A stretch of DNA of 64,000 nt from Tubiluchus corallicola (taxonomy: Eukaryota > Priapulida > Priapulimorpha > Priapulimorphida > Tubiluchidae): contig JAQGDQ010002379.1 in the NCBI GenBank assembly GCA_030141605.1, forward strand, positions 62,001-126,000, in the 5' to 3' direction. Of the stretch, positions 22,414-33,320 are shown piece after piece. The first letter of the stretch is position 1, and each line of letters opens with the position of its first letter. A program made the translations under genes and the position numbers. The notes beneath the pieces were generated by a model that was not told the DNA's origin, did not search any database, and saw only the letters and a list, made by a program, of their open reading frames with translations.

Positions 22414-24471
22414 GTAAAACTATGTCACGAAGATTTTGCATATTGTGTTTTTTTGTTCCACATGTGTGCGCCATTTTTGTTCCAGTGGCAAAATTCGATT
22501 TTATGCGTGATAAACAATTTACAGTTTTAAATAAATCTTTTTGTATTAAATAATTGGAACTTATCCGTGATTGTATTTATATTTTGGTACGGAACTGCCG
22601 GGAAAAGAGACCTTTAGATGAGTATGGCTGAGTGTGATAAAATTAAACACTCTAGAAGTAGATCCAAGGGTTGGGTGAAGACTGGCATAAAATTACTAAA
22701 AGAGGCGATGTCTAGTGAAACGCCTAACTTTGTGTTTGTTCAGCAAAAATTAGAGAACCTTGGAAAATATATTGCCACCTTTAATGAAACAGAAGTGTAG
22801 TTAGAAGATTATTTAGAAGGTGAAGAACTTGAACAAGCGATTATAGAGGCAAGTGAATTAATCAACACAGCGGAATTAATTTCTGCTCAGGCACTAAGTT
22901 TGCTAAAACCAGATTCAAGACCATGTAGTCCTAGTGATTTCCAGCGACATGCAAGTGATAATGATTTTGTCTTGCGACGAGTGAATAACTGTGATTTAGC
23001 ACGTAGTGAAAGTGCAGCGAATTTACCAACTAATAATGTAGTCGGTGCAGAAGTCACCAACATAAAACTACCTAAATTGCAACTGCCAACTTTCAGTGGT
23101 GACCCATTGAAGTTTTACGAATTTTGGGACATGTTCGTTGCCTCTGTGGATGCTAAACCTGTACCAGACGTTCATAAACTTGTTTACTTAAAGAGCTTAC
23201 TTAAAGGTGAAGCTGCTCATGTGATAGATGGCCTGCAGCCTGTAGATGGCAATTATAAGGAAGCTGTTTCTTTGTTAAAGGAGAGATTTGGTGATAAAGA
23301 CGCAATCGAGATGTCATTGTTAAAAAAACTGTGGCAGTTAAAGCCCATCACCGATTCGAAAAATATTGAAGCACAAGGAAGTTTTGTAGATGAGCTTGAA
23401 GTTGTTATAAGAGGCCTCAGTGCAATGGGACTTAGTACAGAAGAATTAGGTAAAACCCTAAAACCTCTCTTTCTAGCAAAAATTCCATATGCTTGGCGTG
23501 TTGAATGGGAGTGAATGAGAAGGCGTGAAGATGACAGCGTGAAGATGACACAACATGCTTTGAAAAATTTCGACAGTTCATGAAAAGCGAAGTTGATATT
23601 AGACGAAAGGCTGCTTCATATACTCGCCATAGAGAGTCTGGTGAATTTAGTCGTCGTGCTGGGTATAAGAATTTAGGTGTGAGGAGCACCCTAGATTCAG
23701 TTTCTCTTCTTCAGTCTAGTGATTTTTGTGGAAACACCAAAAATGCGCCTACAGCTTCAAAGAATTCCCATTGTTTATTTTGTGGCAGAGCTCAACATAT
23801 GTGGCTTGATTGTGCGTCTCTTCCTACTAAGACTTTGCAAGAGCGAAAACAGAAGGTTGCTGAGCAGCACCGTTGTTTTTTGTGTCTTGGTTTAAACCAC
23901 AGAGCTGATACTTGCCGTAAACCTCCATGCAACCGATGTAGTAAATGGCATCATTATTTATTGTGCAATTCAATTGCTGGCTGCTTCCAGGTGAGTCCTT
24001 ATGTTAAAAGAGGTTCAAATACTTCTGATGCAAGTGTTGATGTTCCATCAGTTCATTTACAGTCTTTTTGTACGAATGTTGTGTTCTTAATGACTGCGAC
24101 TGCTGTTTTGGAAGATACCAAATCGTCAATTCCTATTCGTGTTTTTATAAATCCTGGTGCCACTACCTCTCTTATTTTGTGTGATGTTGCAGAGCGAGCA
24201 GGTTGCGAAATTATAGGCGAGCGTAATCTTTCGTTAGCTATTATGGGTGGACTTAGCACACCGCAACAGAAATGCCACATTGTTCGTGCTAAACTTCGAA
24301 CAAATACAGGAAAAATTGTGACCTTTAATGCCACCACCCAAGATAAACTAGTGAGACCCTTTCCGGCATGTTCTGAGGGTGATTGGTTAGGAGACTTAAA
24401 GGGCATGATCCTAGGTGACCCAGAGATTCTTTGTGGCAATCCACGAGAAATTCATCTACTGGTTGGTATCC
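22414..24471 (+). mobile_element. BEL/Pao-type retrotransposon fragment within the 5S array
   Basis: The 5S spacer stops after GACAGATATTTTT at about 22413 and resumes near 24472. The insert carries gag and protease parts but no reverse transcriptase, integrase or long terminal repeats, so it is a truncated copy. The spacer resumes at an earlier point than where it broke off, so array rearrangement accompanied or followed the insertion. Confidence 0.85.
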
Positions 24472-24482
24472 CCCAAAGATGA
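22618..24482 (+). pseudogene. Broken BEL/Pao gag-protease frame
   Basis: In order: a gag N-terminal segment from 22618; an in-frame TAG at 22798; a DUF1759-type gag core at about 23060-23510 (LPKLQLPTFSGDPLKFYEFW); a TGA at 23512; a change of frame; Cys/His zinc-knuckle segments at about 23770-23970; and a DUF1758-type retropepsin-like domain at about 24110-24470. A 14-bp tandem duplication near 23522-23550 coincides with the frame change. The usual active-site Asp-Ser/Thr-Gly is replaced by Asn-Pro-Gly near 24150. With two stops, a frameshift and no pol region it cannot encode a working element. Confidence 0.85.
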
Positions 24483-24580
24483 TTTTTGATTTTTATAAAA
24501 AAAAATCAAAACAGTTTACCTTGTTCTTGTGTTTCGCTTAATCTATCCATTATTTCTACGTTATCTGTCTGTAACAAAAT

Positions 24581-24639
24581 GCAGAAGTTGAGCAACCTCG
24601 AACCTGGTTTTGCGTTTGAATGGGTGACTGCCCAGGACT
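24581..24639 (+). pseudogene. Degenerate 5S-like spacer copy (copy 3)
   Basis: GCAGAAGTTGAGCAACCTCG then GTTTGAATGGGTGACTGCCC, as in the other spacer relics. Confidence 0.65.
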
Positions 24640-24811
24640 TGTAAATTATGTCATATTTAAAAGGCAATATACTTGAGCACGGTATTTCCACCTCCCTGAT
24701 ACTTTACAATTTCATGTGATATTTTTATTTATACTTTGCATTACAATACTAGAAATATTTGCTGTTCATGTACATCATTTCTATGTTAACTCGTCTTAAG
24801 AAACTGCTAAT

Positions 24812-24930
24812 GTCTACGGCCATATCACATTGAATACACCGGTTCTCGTCTGATCACCGAAGTTAAGCAATGTAGAGCGTGGTTAGTACTTGGATGGGTG
24901 ACCGCCTAGGAATACCACGTGCTGTAGTCT
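24812..24930 (+). rRNA. 5S ribosomal RNA
   Basis: Third full copy with intact internal promoter and T-run. The 3' end reads GTAGTCT rather than GTAGACT, which weakens the terminal stem by one pair; it may still be functional. Confidence 0.88.
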
Positions 24931-25362
24931 TTTTAGTGATTGACAATTATCTAGCGAAGTGTGTGCACAACACGAACACTTTAGATTGTCTTTGATTTTT
25001 GGAAGTTGAAGTGGTGGAAATAAATGTCTGTCTCGACCTTACGTTGATTTTTATTTTTTTGCATTTTAATGTGAAAAACTATCTATTTGTTACGTTTCTC
25101 GAATGTTACACAAGGTAAGGAAAAATGAAAATAAACTAGAAAATCAGCCACTGCCCTTCAAAAATGATTTTTGATTTTCATAAAAAATCAAAACAGGTAC
25201 TTTGTTATGCTTGGAAATCGTAGTAATCGTAGTATGCGTAGAAAATCAGCCACTGCCCTTCAAAACTGATTTTTGATTTTCATAAAAAATCAAAACAGGT
25301 ACTTTGTTACTACGTTCACCGTAATCTATCTACTGTTTCTATATTATCTCTTTTTAACGAAA

Positions 25363-25425
25363 TGCAGAAGTTAAGCAACCTCGAACCTGGTTTGGTTTTG
25401 CGTTTGAATGGGTGACTGCCCGGCG
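25363..25425 (+). pseudogene. Degenerate 5S-like spacer copy (copy 4)
   Basis: Same remnant; its C-box-like part ends GGGTGACTGCCCGG. Confidence 0.65.
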
Positions 25426-25769
25426 ACTGCTGATGCTGGTAACTTCTTAACTTGGTGCTTAGACTTTTTTAAATGGTCAGGAAGGGTGATGAAAAATGCT
25501 GTAAGATCTTCTTCACCACTCAAAAATGGATTTTTGTTCTGACAAATATTTTTAAATGAAGAATATTTTTGCTTGTTCATGCTTGATCATTCTCATGTTT
25601 AATTATGTCATATTTAGAAGGTAATATACTTGAGCTCGGTATTTCAACCTCCCTGATACTTTATAATTTCATGTTATATTTTTATTTATACTTTGCATTA
25701 CAATACTAAAAAGGTTTGCTTGTTCATGTACATCATTTCTATGTTAACTCGTCTTAAGAAACTCCTAAT

Positions 25770-25834
25770 GTCTACGGCCATATCACATTGAATACACCAG
25801 TAATCGTCTGATCACCGAAGTTAAGCAATGTAGA
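25770..25834 (+). pseudogene. Truncated 5S rRNA, first 65 nt only
   Basis: Matches the 5S gene from GTCTACGG to TTAAGCAATGTAGA, then breaks directly into a 17-bp minisatellite. The C box and 3' half are missing. It also carries two changes (ACCAGTAATCG). Confidence 0.9.
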
Positions 25835-26605
25835 CTATTGTCTACAGTGCACTCTTGTCTACAGTGCACTCTTGTCTACTGTGCACTATTGTCTACAGTG
25901 CACCCTTGTCTACAGTGTACTCTTGTCTACAGTGCACTATTGTCTACAGTGCACTATTGTCTACAGTGCACTCTTGTCTACTGTGCACTCTTGTCTACTG
26001 TGCACTATTGTCTACAGTGCACTATTGTCTACTGTGCACTATTGTCTACAGTGCACTCTTGTCTACTGTGCACTCTTGTCTACTGTGCACTATTGTCTAC
26101 TGTGCACTATTGTCTACTGTGCACTATTGTCTACAGTGCACTCTTGTCTACTGTGCACTCTTGTCTACTGTGCACTATTGTCTACTGTGCACTATTGTCT
26201 ACAGTGAACTCTTGTCTACTGTGCACTATTGTCTACAGTGCACTCTTGTCTACTGTGCACTCTTGTCTACTGTGCACTATTGTCTACTGTGCACTATTGT
26301 CTACAGTGAACTCTTGTCTACTGTGCACTATTGTCTACCGTGCACTATTGTCTACCATGCACTATTGTCTACTGTGCACTATTGTCTACTGTGCACTCTT
26401 GTCTACAGTGAACTCTTGTCTACTGTGCACTATTGTCTACAGTGCACTCTTGTCTACTGTGCACTCTTGTCTACTGTGCACTATTGTCTACTGTGCACTA
26501 TTGTCTACAGTGAACTCTTGTCTACTGTGCACTATTGTCTACCGTGCACTATTGTCTACCGTGCACTATTGTCTACAGTGCACTATTGTCTACTGTGCAC
26601 TATTG
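25835..26605. repeat. 17-bp minisatellite, about 45 copies
   Basis: The unit TCTACAGTGCACTATTG recurs with two main variable positions (A/T after TCTAC, A/C in CACT[AC]TTG). As 17 is not a multiple of three, the same peptide series appears in all three frames; none of these is a gene. Confidence 0.95.
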
Positions 26606-26673
26606 AGCTTTAAAACCAAGACTTCGTATACTTAAAAGTAAAAGGTCATTTACTGCCATTGTCAGCAAAAACA

Positions 26674-26802
26674 ATGGAGAAAAATCGTGGCATGGATTTT
26701 TTGCAAAAAATTACGGATTCATGCAACCAAAGTCCACTGCAAGATGCTGCAGACTTCGACGAATTATCAGCAGCTCAGAAAATTACACAGAAAAAAGCTT
26801 AG
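26674..26802 (+). CDS. Possible 42-residue ORF or terminal exon
   Basis: Directly after the minisatellite, an ATG opens a 42-codon frame starting MEKNRGMDFLQKITDSCNQS, with mixed composition unlike the surrounding AT-rich DNA. CATTGTCAG just upstream could be a splice acceptor. No family or partner exon is recognised; it may be chance. Confidence 0.22.
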   Translation: MEKNRGMDFLQKITDSCNQSPLQDAADFDELSAAQKITQKKA

Positions 26803-26809
26803 AATCAAT

Positions 26810-28010
26810 GCGATTAGCTGCATTAAAGACCTTCGGTTACACCAAGAGACTTAGCTAATTAACTTCAGTAATTGCTATAATGTAGTTGCTTTGTGACATA
26901 TGCTGTGATTACAATCCCACATATTCGCCTGTTTTTCCATTACTTCCTTGTATAATTGTTGTCTGATAAACAGTTTCTCTGTCTGTTCTTTGTTCTCTGC
27001 TTGATTGGTTGGTTGGGTGGCATACTAGCTGTCAGACATTGGTTGATTGGTTGTTTGGTGAGTAAGTCGGTTGTTCAGACAACCGATTGGTTGGTTGACT
27101 GATTGAGAAGTAGGTGTAGTTCTGAATGTGCTTGTCGTGTTGTACACTGGATGCATGTCTCCTAGCTTGCTTACTTGGAAAGCTTTTTAGGTGCTTTGCA
27201 GAGTAGTGAGTTGATTGTGTGTTTTCTTTTATTTGACTGATTAATTTTCAAGTTTAATTTGTTTCCATGACACTTTCGCGTTAACTGTATTTTGCCGCTT
27301 GATATTGTTGGGATATTTCTCAGATATAAGGCATTACATGTGTTCCATTAATGTAATTAGTCAATTGTGTTCGTGATTTCGCTCTTTGTCCCTTGTATAG
27401 CTGTTTTCCATGTAACAGATTTCTGTGTATTATCTGGTCTTCAATATAAAAATCATGTACGTCTTTATGTTATTACTTTGTAAGCTTTGTACCTTTACTA
27501 AATTTAGCTGCTTATGTTTGCATTTGCATACAAACCTTAGTTCACATTTTTATAGTTATTTGTGCTATTTGTACTTTACTTTTCATTAATTTCTATTAAC
27601 TGTAGAACTTATTGTTAATATATTATAATGTTAATATAATATAACAATTATCATATTGACAATTTTGCTGTTCTTTTTTACAAAAATTTATTTCTCACAA
27701 AGAAGAGTTTCAGAATTATACACAACCGATTTAGATTTCTATTTTTAACGTCTCATGATAAACGTGCAGCGATTAACTTTTAATTTATTTTCTTTGTATG
27801 GAGAATCCTCAAAACGACTCGAATCGAAACAAGGGAATATTTTACCTTCACATACAGATATAGTAAAGATAACTTAGACTAGCATTTACATCTTTTACAT
27901 TAGAAAAACATTGAAAAGGCAGTCTGAAATATAACAGCTACAAGTGGATCTGAAACAAACGTGGATATATCAAGGAGAAGTGGATCTACGTCAAGCACGG
28001 ATGGACTCCG
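26810..28010. other. Intergenic, low-complexity GATTGGTT-rich part
   Basis: Includes a GATTGGTTGGTTG-rich stretch at 26995-27105; the remainder is AT-rich with no supported gene. Confidence 0.45.
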
Positions 28011-28100
28011 GATCTGTTGAAGAACTATTCTACTGTCCATAACTGTAGAAGTATTGTAAAAAGAATGTTCAATCTATGTTCAACTTGGGAATCACAGGAT

Positions 28101-29052
28101 TTACCAGAAACCACCACCGTATCCACGGCCATAAGATACACGTCCGTAGCCACCAAGTCCACCGTATCCACGTCCGTAGTAACCACGGCCATATCCACCA
28201 TATCCACCAAATCCACCATATCCACGTCCGTAGTAACCACCGCCATATCCACCAAATCCACCGTATCCACTTCCATATCCGTAACCTAATCCACGTCCAT
28301 AGCCAAGGCCACGTCCATAGCCCAAGCCTCGTCCGTAGCTGCCACCATAAAATCCGCTGGCACTGACTACAGCAACCTACAAATGTATTATCAATGAAAC
28401 TGTTGTACAAATGAACTTATCAATGAAACTGTTGTACACGTGAACTTATCAATGAAACTGTTGTACAAATGAACTATCAATGAAACTGTTGTACAAATGA
28501 ACTATCAATGAAACTGTTGTACAAATGTACTTATCAATGAAACTGTTGTACAAATAAACTTATCAATGAAACTGTTGTACAAATGTACTTATCAATGAAA
28601 CTGTTGTACAAATAAACTTATCAATGAAACTGTTGTACAAATGAACTATCAATGAAACTGTTGTACAAATGTACTTATCAATGAAACTGTTGTACAAATG
28701 AACTTATCAATGAAACTGTTGTACAAATGAACTTATCAATGAAACTGTTGTACAAATGTATTATCAATGAAACTGTTATACAAATAAAAACTTCTTGTTC
28801 TTTTAACTTCTTTTGTCTCCAAATGTAATTAAATAGTTTGACTGAAATGTTGTTGGCTAACACAAACCAATGCCAAGTACATGTGTCGACGTACTTTGAT
28901 TGATGCAGTAAAGGCTACGTTGTATTAAATAGAAACGTGAATGTAAATTAACTAGGTGTGGTACTCGAACATGAACAATTGGCTAAATTGTGAAATTCCG
29001 TCCATAGACGACTTACCAAAACGGCAAGGAGGAAAGCTAGAGTGATCTTCAT
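28101..29052 (-). CDS. Secreted glycine/tyrosine-rich peptide, 103 residues
   Basis: Exon 1 (29052-29017) encodes MKITLAFLLAVL, exon 2 (28376-28101) continues VAVVSASGFYGG, so the intron lies within the signal peptide in phase 0. The mature part is YGRG/GYGG repeats (for example GGYGGYGRGYYGRGYGGLGG), ending GGGFW then TAA. This composition resembles nematode YGGYG-type antimicrobial NLP peptides and shell or cuticle glycine-rich proteins; such low-complexity similarity does not prove homology. A further 5' UTR intron is likely: TTCTTGTTAG sits four bases before the ATG, and a donor (ATT|GTAAGTA) at about 29889 follows a TATA-like box. The mature peptide has no Cys. Function (defence, cuticle or matrix) is open. 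Confidence 0.82.
28380..28790. repeat. 28-30-bp minisatellite in the glycine-rich gene intron, about 14 copies
   Basis: Units contain TCAATGAAACTGTTGTACAA with an alternating ATGAACT/ATGTACTTA linker. The array starts immediately next to the exon 2 splice acceptor. Confidence 0.92.
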
Positions 29053-29056
29053 TTTC

Positions 29057-29888
29057 CTAACAAGAAAAAATATTTAATTAACAAACTAGAACTTGAATGG
29101 GCATTCGATAAAAAATCAATAATTGTCATTTTCCAAATTATTTTAGCATAAAACTGACAATGCTCTAATGATCAATGTTGTTTGGTGAAGAGACTGCAAT
29201 CAAAAGTGATGAAAACTCACCTAATGCTGATCAAGGGTTAAATAAAGTGTTTGATACATGTATTAGTACAACATGTATTATACTAAATTTCGCAAAAAAG
29301 AAGACAATTAGTCAGTTTGTGCTAAATTTCTTTGGTAGCCAAAGTTAAGCAGTCGCAAAAAGACTGTGAAGCATCAATGAACGCCTGGATTAAGTTTAGA
29401 TTATGCCGGTTTAGTAGCGGAAACCGTTTAAAACAGAATTTTGATACGTTCAATATTTTGATGGCTTAGAGGTAAACGTATTATGTAAAATTTGCAATAA
29501 ATTAAGACATTTGTGCTAAATTTCCTTCTTAGCAAAAATTAAACAAACTCGAAAAGCTAAAAGAGACAAAAACGGGGATAGGTATGTACATTTTACGTTT
29601 TCAAACAGTTTCCCTTACTGACTCGTACGTTTCAAAATGTAAAATAATTTCGTCTCAATCTTGCTACTCCTATATTGTAGATAAAGTTTGTCGTAAATGT
29701 TAAGATAAAACGAAACATCTTGTAAGTTTACTCTTCAAAAAATACCACTGAATGTATTACCAAGAAATCTTTCAAACATTTTAAAAAAAGTTGCCGTTTG
29801 TAACGATAAAAAACGCAGTTCGTAAGATGACTAGGTCATATACTAAAACTTCAAAATGCTTACTTTAGTAATAGTAAAAAATACTTAC
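29057..29888. other. Probable 5' UTR intron of the glycine-rich gene
   Basis: Bounded by a GTAAGTA donor and a TTCTTGTTAG acceptor on the minus strand. AT-rich, nothing else recognised. Confidence 0.5.
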
Positions 29889-29964
29889 AATTATAAGTTG
29901 AGTTGAGATTCGTGTGGTACCACAGACGACAGGCGTATGGTAGCAACACCGGTCTCATCACGCC

Positions 29965-29972
29965 TTAAATAC
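29965..29972 (-). promoter_or_regulatory. TATA-like box of the glycine-rich gene
   Basis: TATTTAAG on the minus strand about 80 bp upstream of the proposed 5' UTR donor. No other promoter element is clear. Confidence 0.45.
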
Positions 29973-30344
29973 TTCCATCGGCTGGTGACCATGAGAGTCA
30001 AGCTCTTAATCACAGATACCTGAAGTCAGCAGCAGCAGTAGCAGCCGGATTTTTAACGAACAACCTTCTGTCACCCATCAAAATAAAAGTGTTGTTTTCT
30101 GTCCTGAGAGACCGCGCATGTAATTTAAAGCCCTAGCAAGGCAGTTACTGAATATGAAACAAACAGAAAAACAATGACGTCTCTGTGCATTACCAGTGTA
30201 AATTAACGTTAGTGGAAGGTTGGAAAAACGCCTTTTATTTGAATGCATGTGTTTTGTTGATACTGATAATTATTTTCCCTAAAAAAACTTGAAGGGTACA
30301 GGGGGTAAGTGATTTGTAGTTAATTGTGCTCAACAGAAAATTGG

Positions 30345-31470
30345 AGACATAGTTTAGACAACAAGCAATACATTTTAGCGGCATTTTTGGATTTAAGTAA
30401 AGCATTCGATAGCATTAACGCTCGAACTACTTTACGATAACTTAAAACAAATCAGATTTTATTCGATATCGTTAAAACTGATAGAAAATCATCTCAAAGA
30501 TGGACAAGAACGAGTAATGATACAACCAACTTTTCTGACTGGGCAACGTTAAACAGACGTATACCGCAAGGAACACTACTACTTTATTATTTTGCCTATA
30601 TATAAACAACATATCCAGTGTATTACAACACTCACAAATAACGCTGATGACACTACAATCTACATAGCCCATGAAAATATCCAAACTGCAAAAATTTATT
30701 TAGAAAAAGATATAAAAAATATAAATACGGCATTTAGTCATTACAAGCTAAATATGAATAATGACAAAACATAAACCATGATACTGTCACCCTCATTAAA
30801 TACTAATGATGCATCATCAACCACTTTGACAATAGATAATGCTGTAATCAAACAAACTAATAATGATAAATTTCTGGGCATACAGGTAGACAATAATCTT
30901 TCACGGGATGACACTTTAATAACATATACACAAAAATGGCATCAAGCACATCATATCTCCGACAAGTTAAAGGGCAGCTAATAAAGGAAACTAAGTCACT
31001 AATATATAAAACTTTAGTTCTACCACACTTCTTATATGGATGTACGCTACTTCAAAAAACCAAAAGAGAAAATTACTTAAAATTAAATCTCCTTCAGAAC
31101 TATGTGTTGAGATTAATAGCTGGGTACTCATACAAACGTAAGGCAGGTAGACAAAAATTTAAAGCTTCAACAACTAACCTGAGAAAAACGTAAAAATTCC
31201 CAATCATTGAAGCACACAAAGAATATTTTACTCTGCTTTTTACATTTAAATACATTAACAACATCAGCAAACCATTCCGGAATAACAGATTTACCTTTTT
31301 TCCAAGTCTAATCGTTAATTCCAGAACAAGCAATCTAAAACAAATTAGGACAAATACCCACTATGGAACGAACTCTGTAATCAAACAAGCAATTCTACTT
31401 TGGAATTCTCTACCATTACAGGTTAAACAAATCAAGTCCCTATCAGCATTTAAAACAAAATTAAAATAAC
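30345..31470 (+). pseudogene. Degenerate LINE reverse transcriptase (CR1/Jockey-like)
   Basis: Pieces appear in order but in different frames: ILAAFLDLSKAFDSIN (palm, first Asp) near 30375-30420; NADDTTIYI near 30645 in place of the usual YADD box; KFLGIQVDNNLS near 30870; and a thumb-like LIKETKSLIYKTLVLPHFLY near 30975-31035. Several stops and frameshifts separate them. No endonuclease domain or tail is attached. Confidence 0.82.
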
Positions 31471-31696
31471 TAATATTAACCTAATATGAAATATCATCAC
31501 ACCAGTACGACAACATACACACTAATTCAGAATTTATATATCCACGGCCATATTAATTAAATCATACTTTTTTCGTTTTTTGTTCATAGTTGTAAATATG
31601 CTTGATTTTATTCGTCATTACTGCACAGTAAGTTTAGCAGTGTAAGTTTTTATTAACTAACACTGATTGATCATCTCTGTAAAGTTACTCTTACTT

Positions 31697-31816
31697 TACC
31701 TCACTCACTCACTCACTCACTCACTCACTCACTCACTCACTCACTCACTCACTCACTCACTCACTCACTCACTCACTCACTCACTCACTCACTCACTCAC
31801 TCACTCACTCACTCAC
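31697..31816. repeat. (TCAC)n microsatellite, about 30 copies
   Basis: Near-perfect CTCA/TCAC tetranucleotide run ending next to a minus-strand 5S-like relic. Confidence 0.95.
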
Positions 31817-31822
31817 TTACTC

Positions 31823-31929
31823 CTGCAGCACCTGGTATTCCTTGTTGGTCCCCCATCCAAGTACTAACCCCCCTCTTCGTTGCTTAACTTCGGTGATCAG
31901 AAGAGAACCGGTGTCTTCAACGTGATTTG
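31823..31929 (-). pseudogene. Divergent 5S rRNA relic, minus strand (copy 1)
   Basis: On the minus strand it reads CACCGGTTCTCTTCTGATCACCGAAGTTAAGC, then GGTTAGTACTTGGATGGG and ACCAGGTGCTGCAGG. It differs from the array copies in the middle (AACGAAGAGG). Confidence 0.8.
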
Positions 31930-32040
31930 AACCTAGTATTCCTTGTCGGTCACCCATCCAAGTACTAACCCGCCTCTTCGTTGCTTAACTTCGGTGATCA
32001 GACGAGAACCCTTGTCATCAACCTGTTTTGAACAACCGGT
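31930..32040 (-). pseudogene. Divergent 5S rRNA relic, minus strand (copy 2)
   Basis: A second copy abuts the first with almost no spacer: GAGAACC/GATCACCGAAGTTAAGC and GTTAGTACTTGGATGGGTGACC are recognisable, while the 3' end is lost at the junction. Confidence 0.75.
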
Positions 32041-32330
32041 ATTTTCAACGCCGTAATTGTGTATAAGCAGATGCGCGTGATATACAAGAATTGCAAACTT
32101 GCTACATAGGAACATGTACTAATGCGTATAAATTGTCCTCAAATACCAGTAAAATCCACACTAAGTTTCGTTTATTAACAATCAGTATGCAAATCAGTAA
32201 CAACAGTATACAAACATGTTTAATATTAGCCTATATCGATTCGATTTTTTTACTTTTTCAAGAACGGAAGTGAACGAGTTAAAAAAAGACAAAAATTCGG
32301 ATTTCCGTGATAAGTAATCTAGCTTGTCGC

Positions 32331-32554
32331 CTAGAATTCACAAATATACGGAAATTTTGCTGTATCACACGAGAAGTCATTCCACGTGTTCCCATTTGCC
32401 CGCAAGATGGCGCAGCTTTCGCCATCGCCGTAATTTTCTGGTTGGCCATCTGCTACATCCCAAGAAGTAAAAAGGGCAGGTCGACCTGTTGCAAACCACC
32501 TCCAGTCACCCTCCTCGTGTATGTCCATTAAACCAATCCAAAAATGCTCACCAG
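32331..32554 (-). CDS. C-type lectin domain, C-terminal exon (partial or orphan)
   Basis: The frame reads GEHFWIGLMDIHEEGDWRWF, then SWDVADGQPENYGDGESCA, WNDFSCD and FPYICEF before TAG. This is the second half of a C-type lectin fold, with the WIGL core, the two C-terminal conserved Cys and the WND calcium-site motif. The sugar-specificity position is QPE rather than the common EPN or QPD. ATAAAG at 32560-32555 provides an acceptor in phase 1. I found no upstream exon for the N-terminal half in the following kilobases, so this is either the last exon of a gene with a distant exon or an orphan remnant. Confidence 0.7.
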
Positions 32555-32559
32555 CTTTA

Positions 32560-33140
32560 TTAAAAACAAAATATAATTAATATTAAATTTGGTTATTTAC
32601 CATTATATTTTCATATAATATAACAGTTATTTAACTTTTATACATTCCTCGGCAATTATAACGTACTTTACCACTCCCATGAAACACTAAAATAACAAAT
32701 ATTACCAGTGATTTTTTTGAAATTTTTTTGCTCAAACAGCCTGCAGAAAAAAACGTTCTGACGGCACCTGGTGGGACTCTCGAAGGGAGATATACAGCTC
32801 TTTAGAAAGGGGAAGAACAGGGCTATACGATGATGTGGGCTATATTAGGACACGTCCATCAAGAGCAGTGACGACGACTTAATTAGATGTTCTATTTTTG
32901 GCAATTTTCGCTTGGAAAACTGCTGACGCAAAGCCATTGTTGTGACGTCATCCATTATACTCTGCCTGTAACTTTAATTCAGTAAAAGCTTCTGGCTTTG
33001 CGTTAGATAAACAGACAAACACTAGGTAGAATGTTTGCGCATATTTGATTATGAGTGGATTTATAAGCAAAATTTTTTTGCGGGGCCTTTGCTAGTTTGT
33101 TTATTAATTCACTCAATCGTTTATTCACACACAATCATTC
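32560..33140. other. Intergenic, nothing recognised
   Basis: No supported exon or element, although an upstream lectin exon could be missed here. Confidence 0.4.
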
Positions 33141-33149
33141 ATTCATTTA

Positions 33150-33320
33150 TTCAGTTAGTCAGTCAGTCAGTCAGTCAGTCAGTCAGTCAGTCAGTCAGTC
33201 AGTCAGTCAGTCAGTCAGTCAGTCAGTCAGTCAGTCAGTCATTCGGTCGGTCGGTCGGTCGGTCGGTCGGTCGGTCAGTCGGTCGGTCGGTCAGTCAGTC
33301 AGTCAGTCAGTCAGTCATTC
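33150..33320. repeat. (CAGT)n/(CGGT)n compound microsatellite
   Basis: About 22 CAGT units, then a CGGT block, then CAGT again; a single-base variant has spread within the array. Confidence 0.95.

Noticed and set aside
25838-26635. 265-codon Cys/Leu/Tyr-rich plus frames
   Set aside because: A 17-bp repeat read in all three frames gives the same peptide series; not a gene.
28017-28410. Plus-strand Ser/Thr-rich and His-rich frames over the glycine-rich gene
   Set aside because: Shadows of the minus-strand YGRG repeats; the minus frame has the signal peptide and splice sites.
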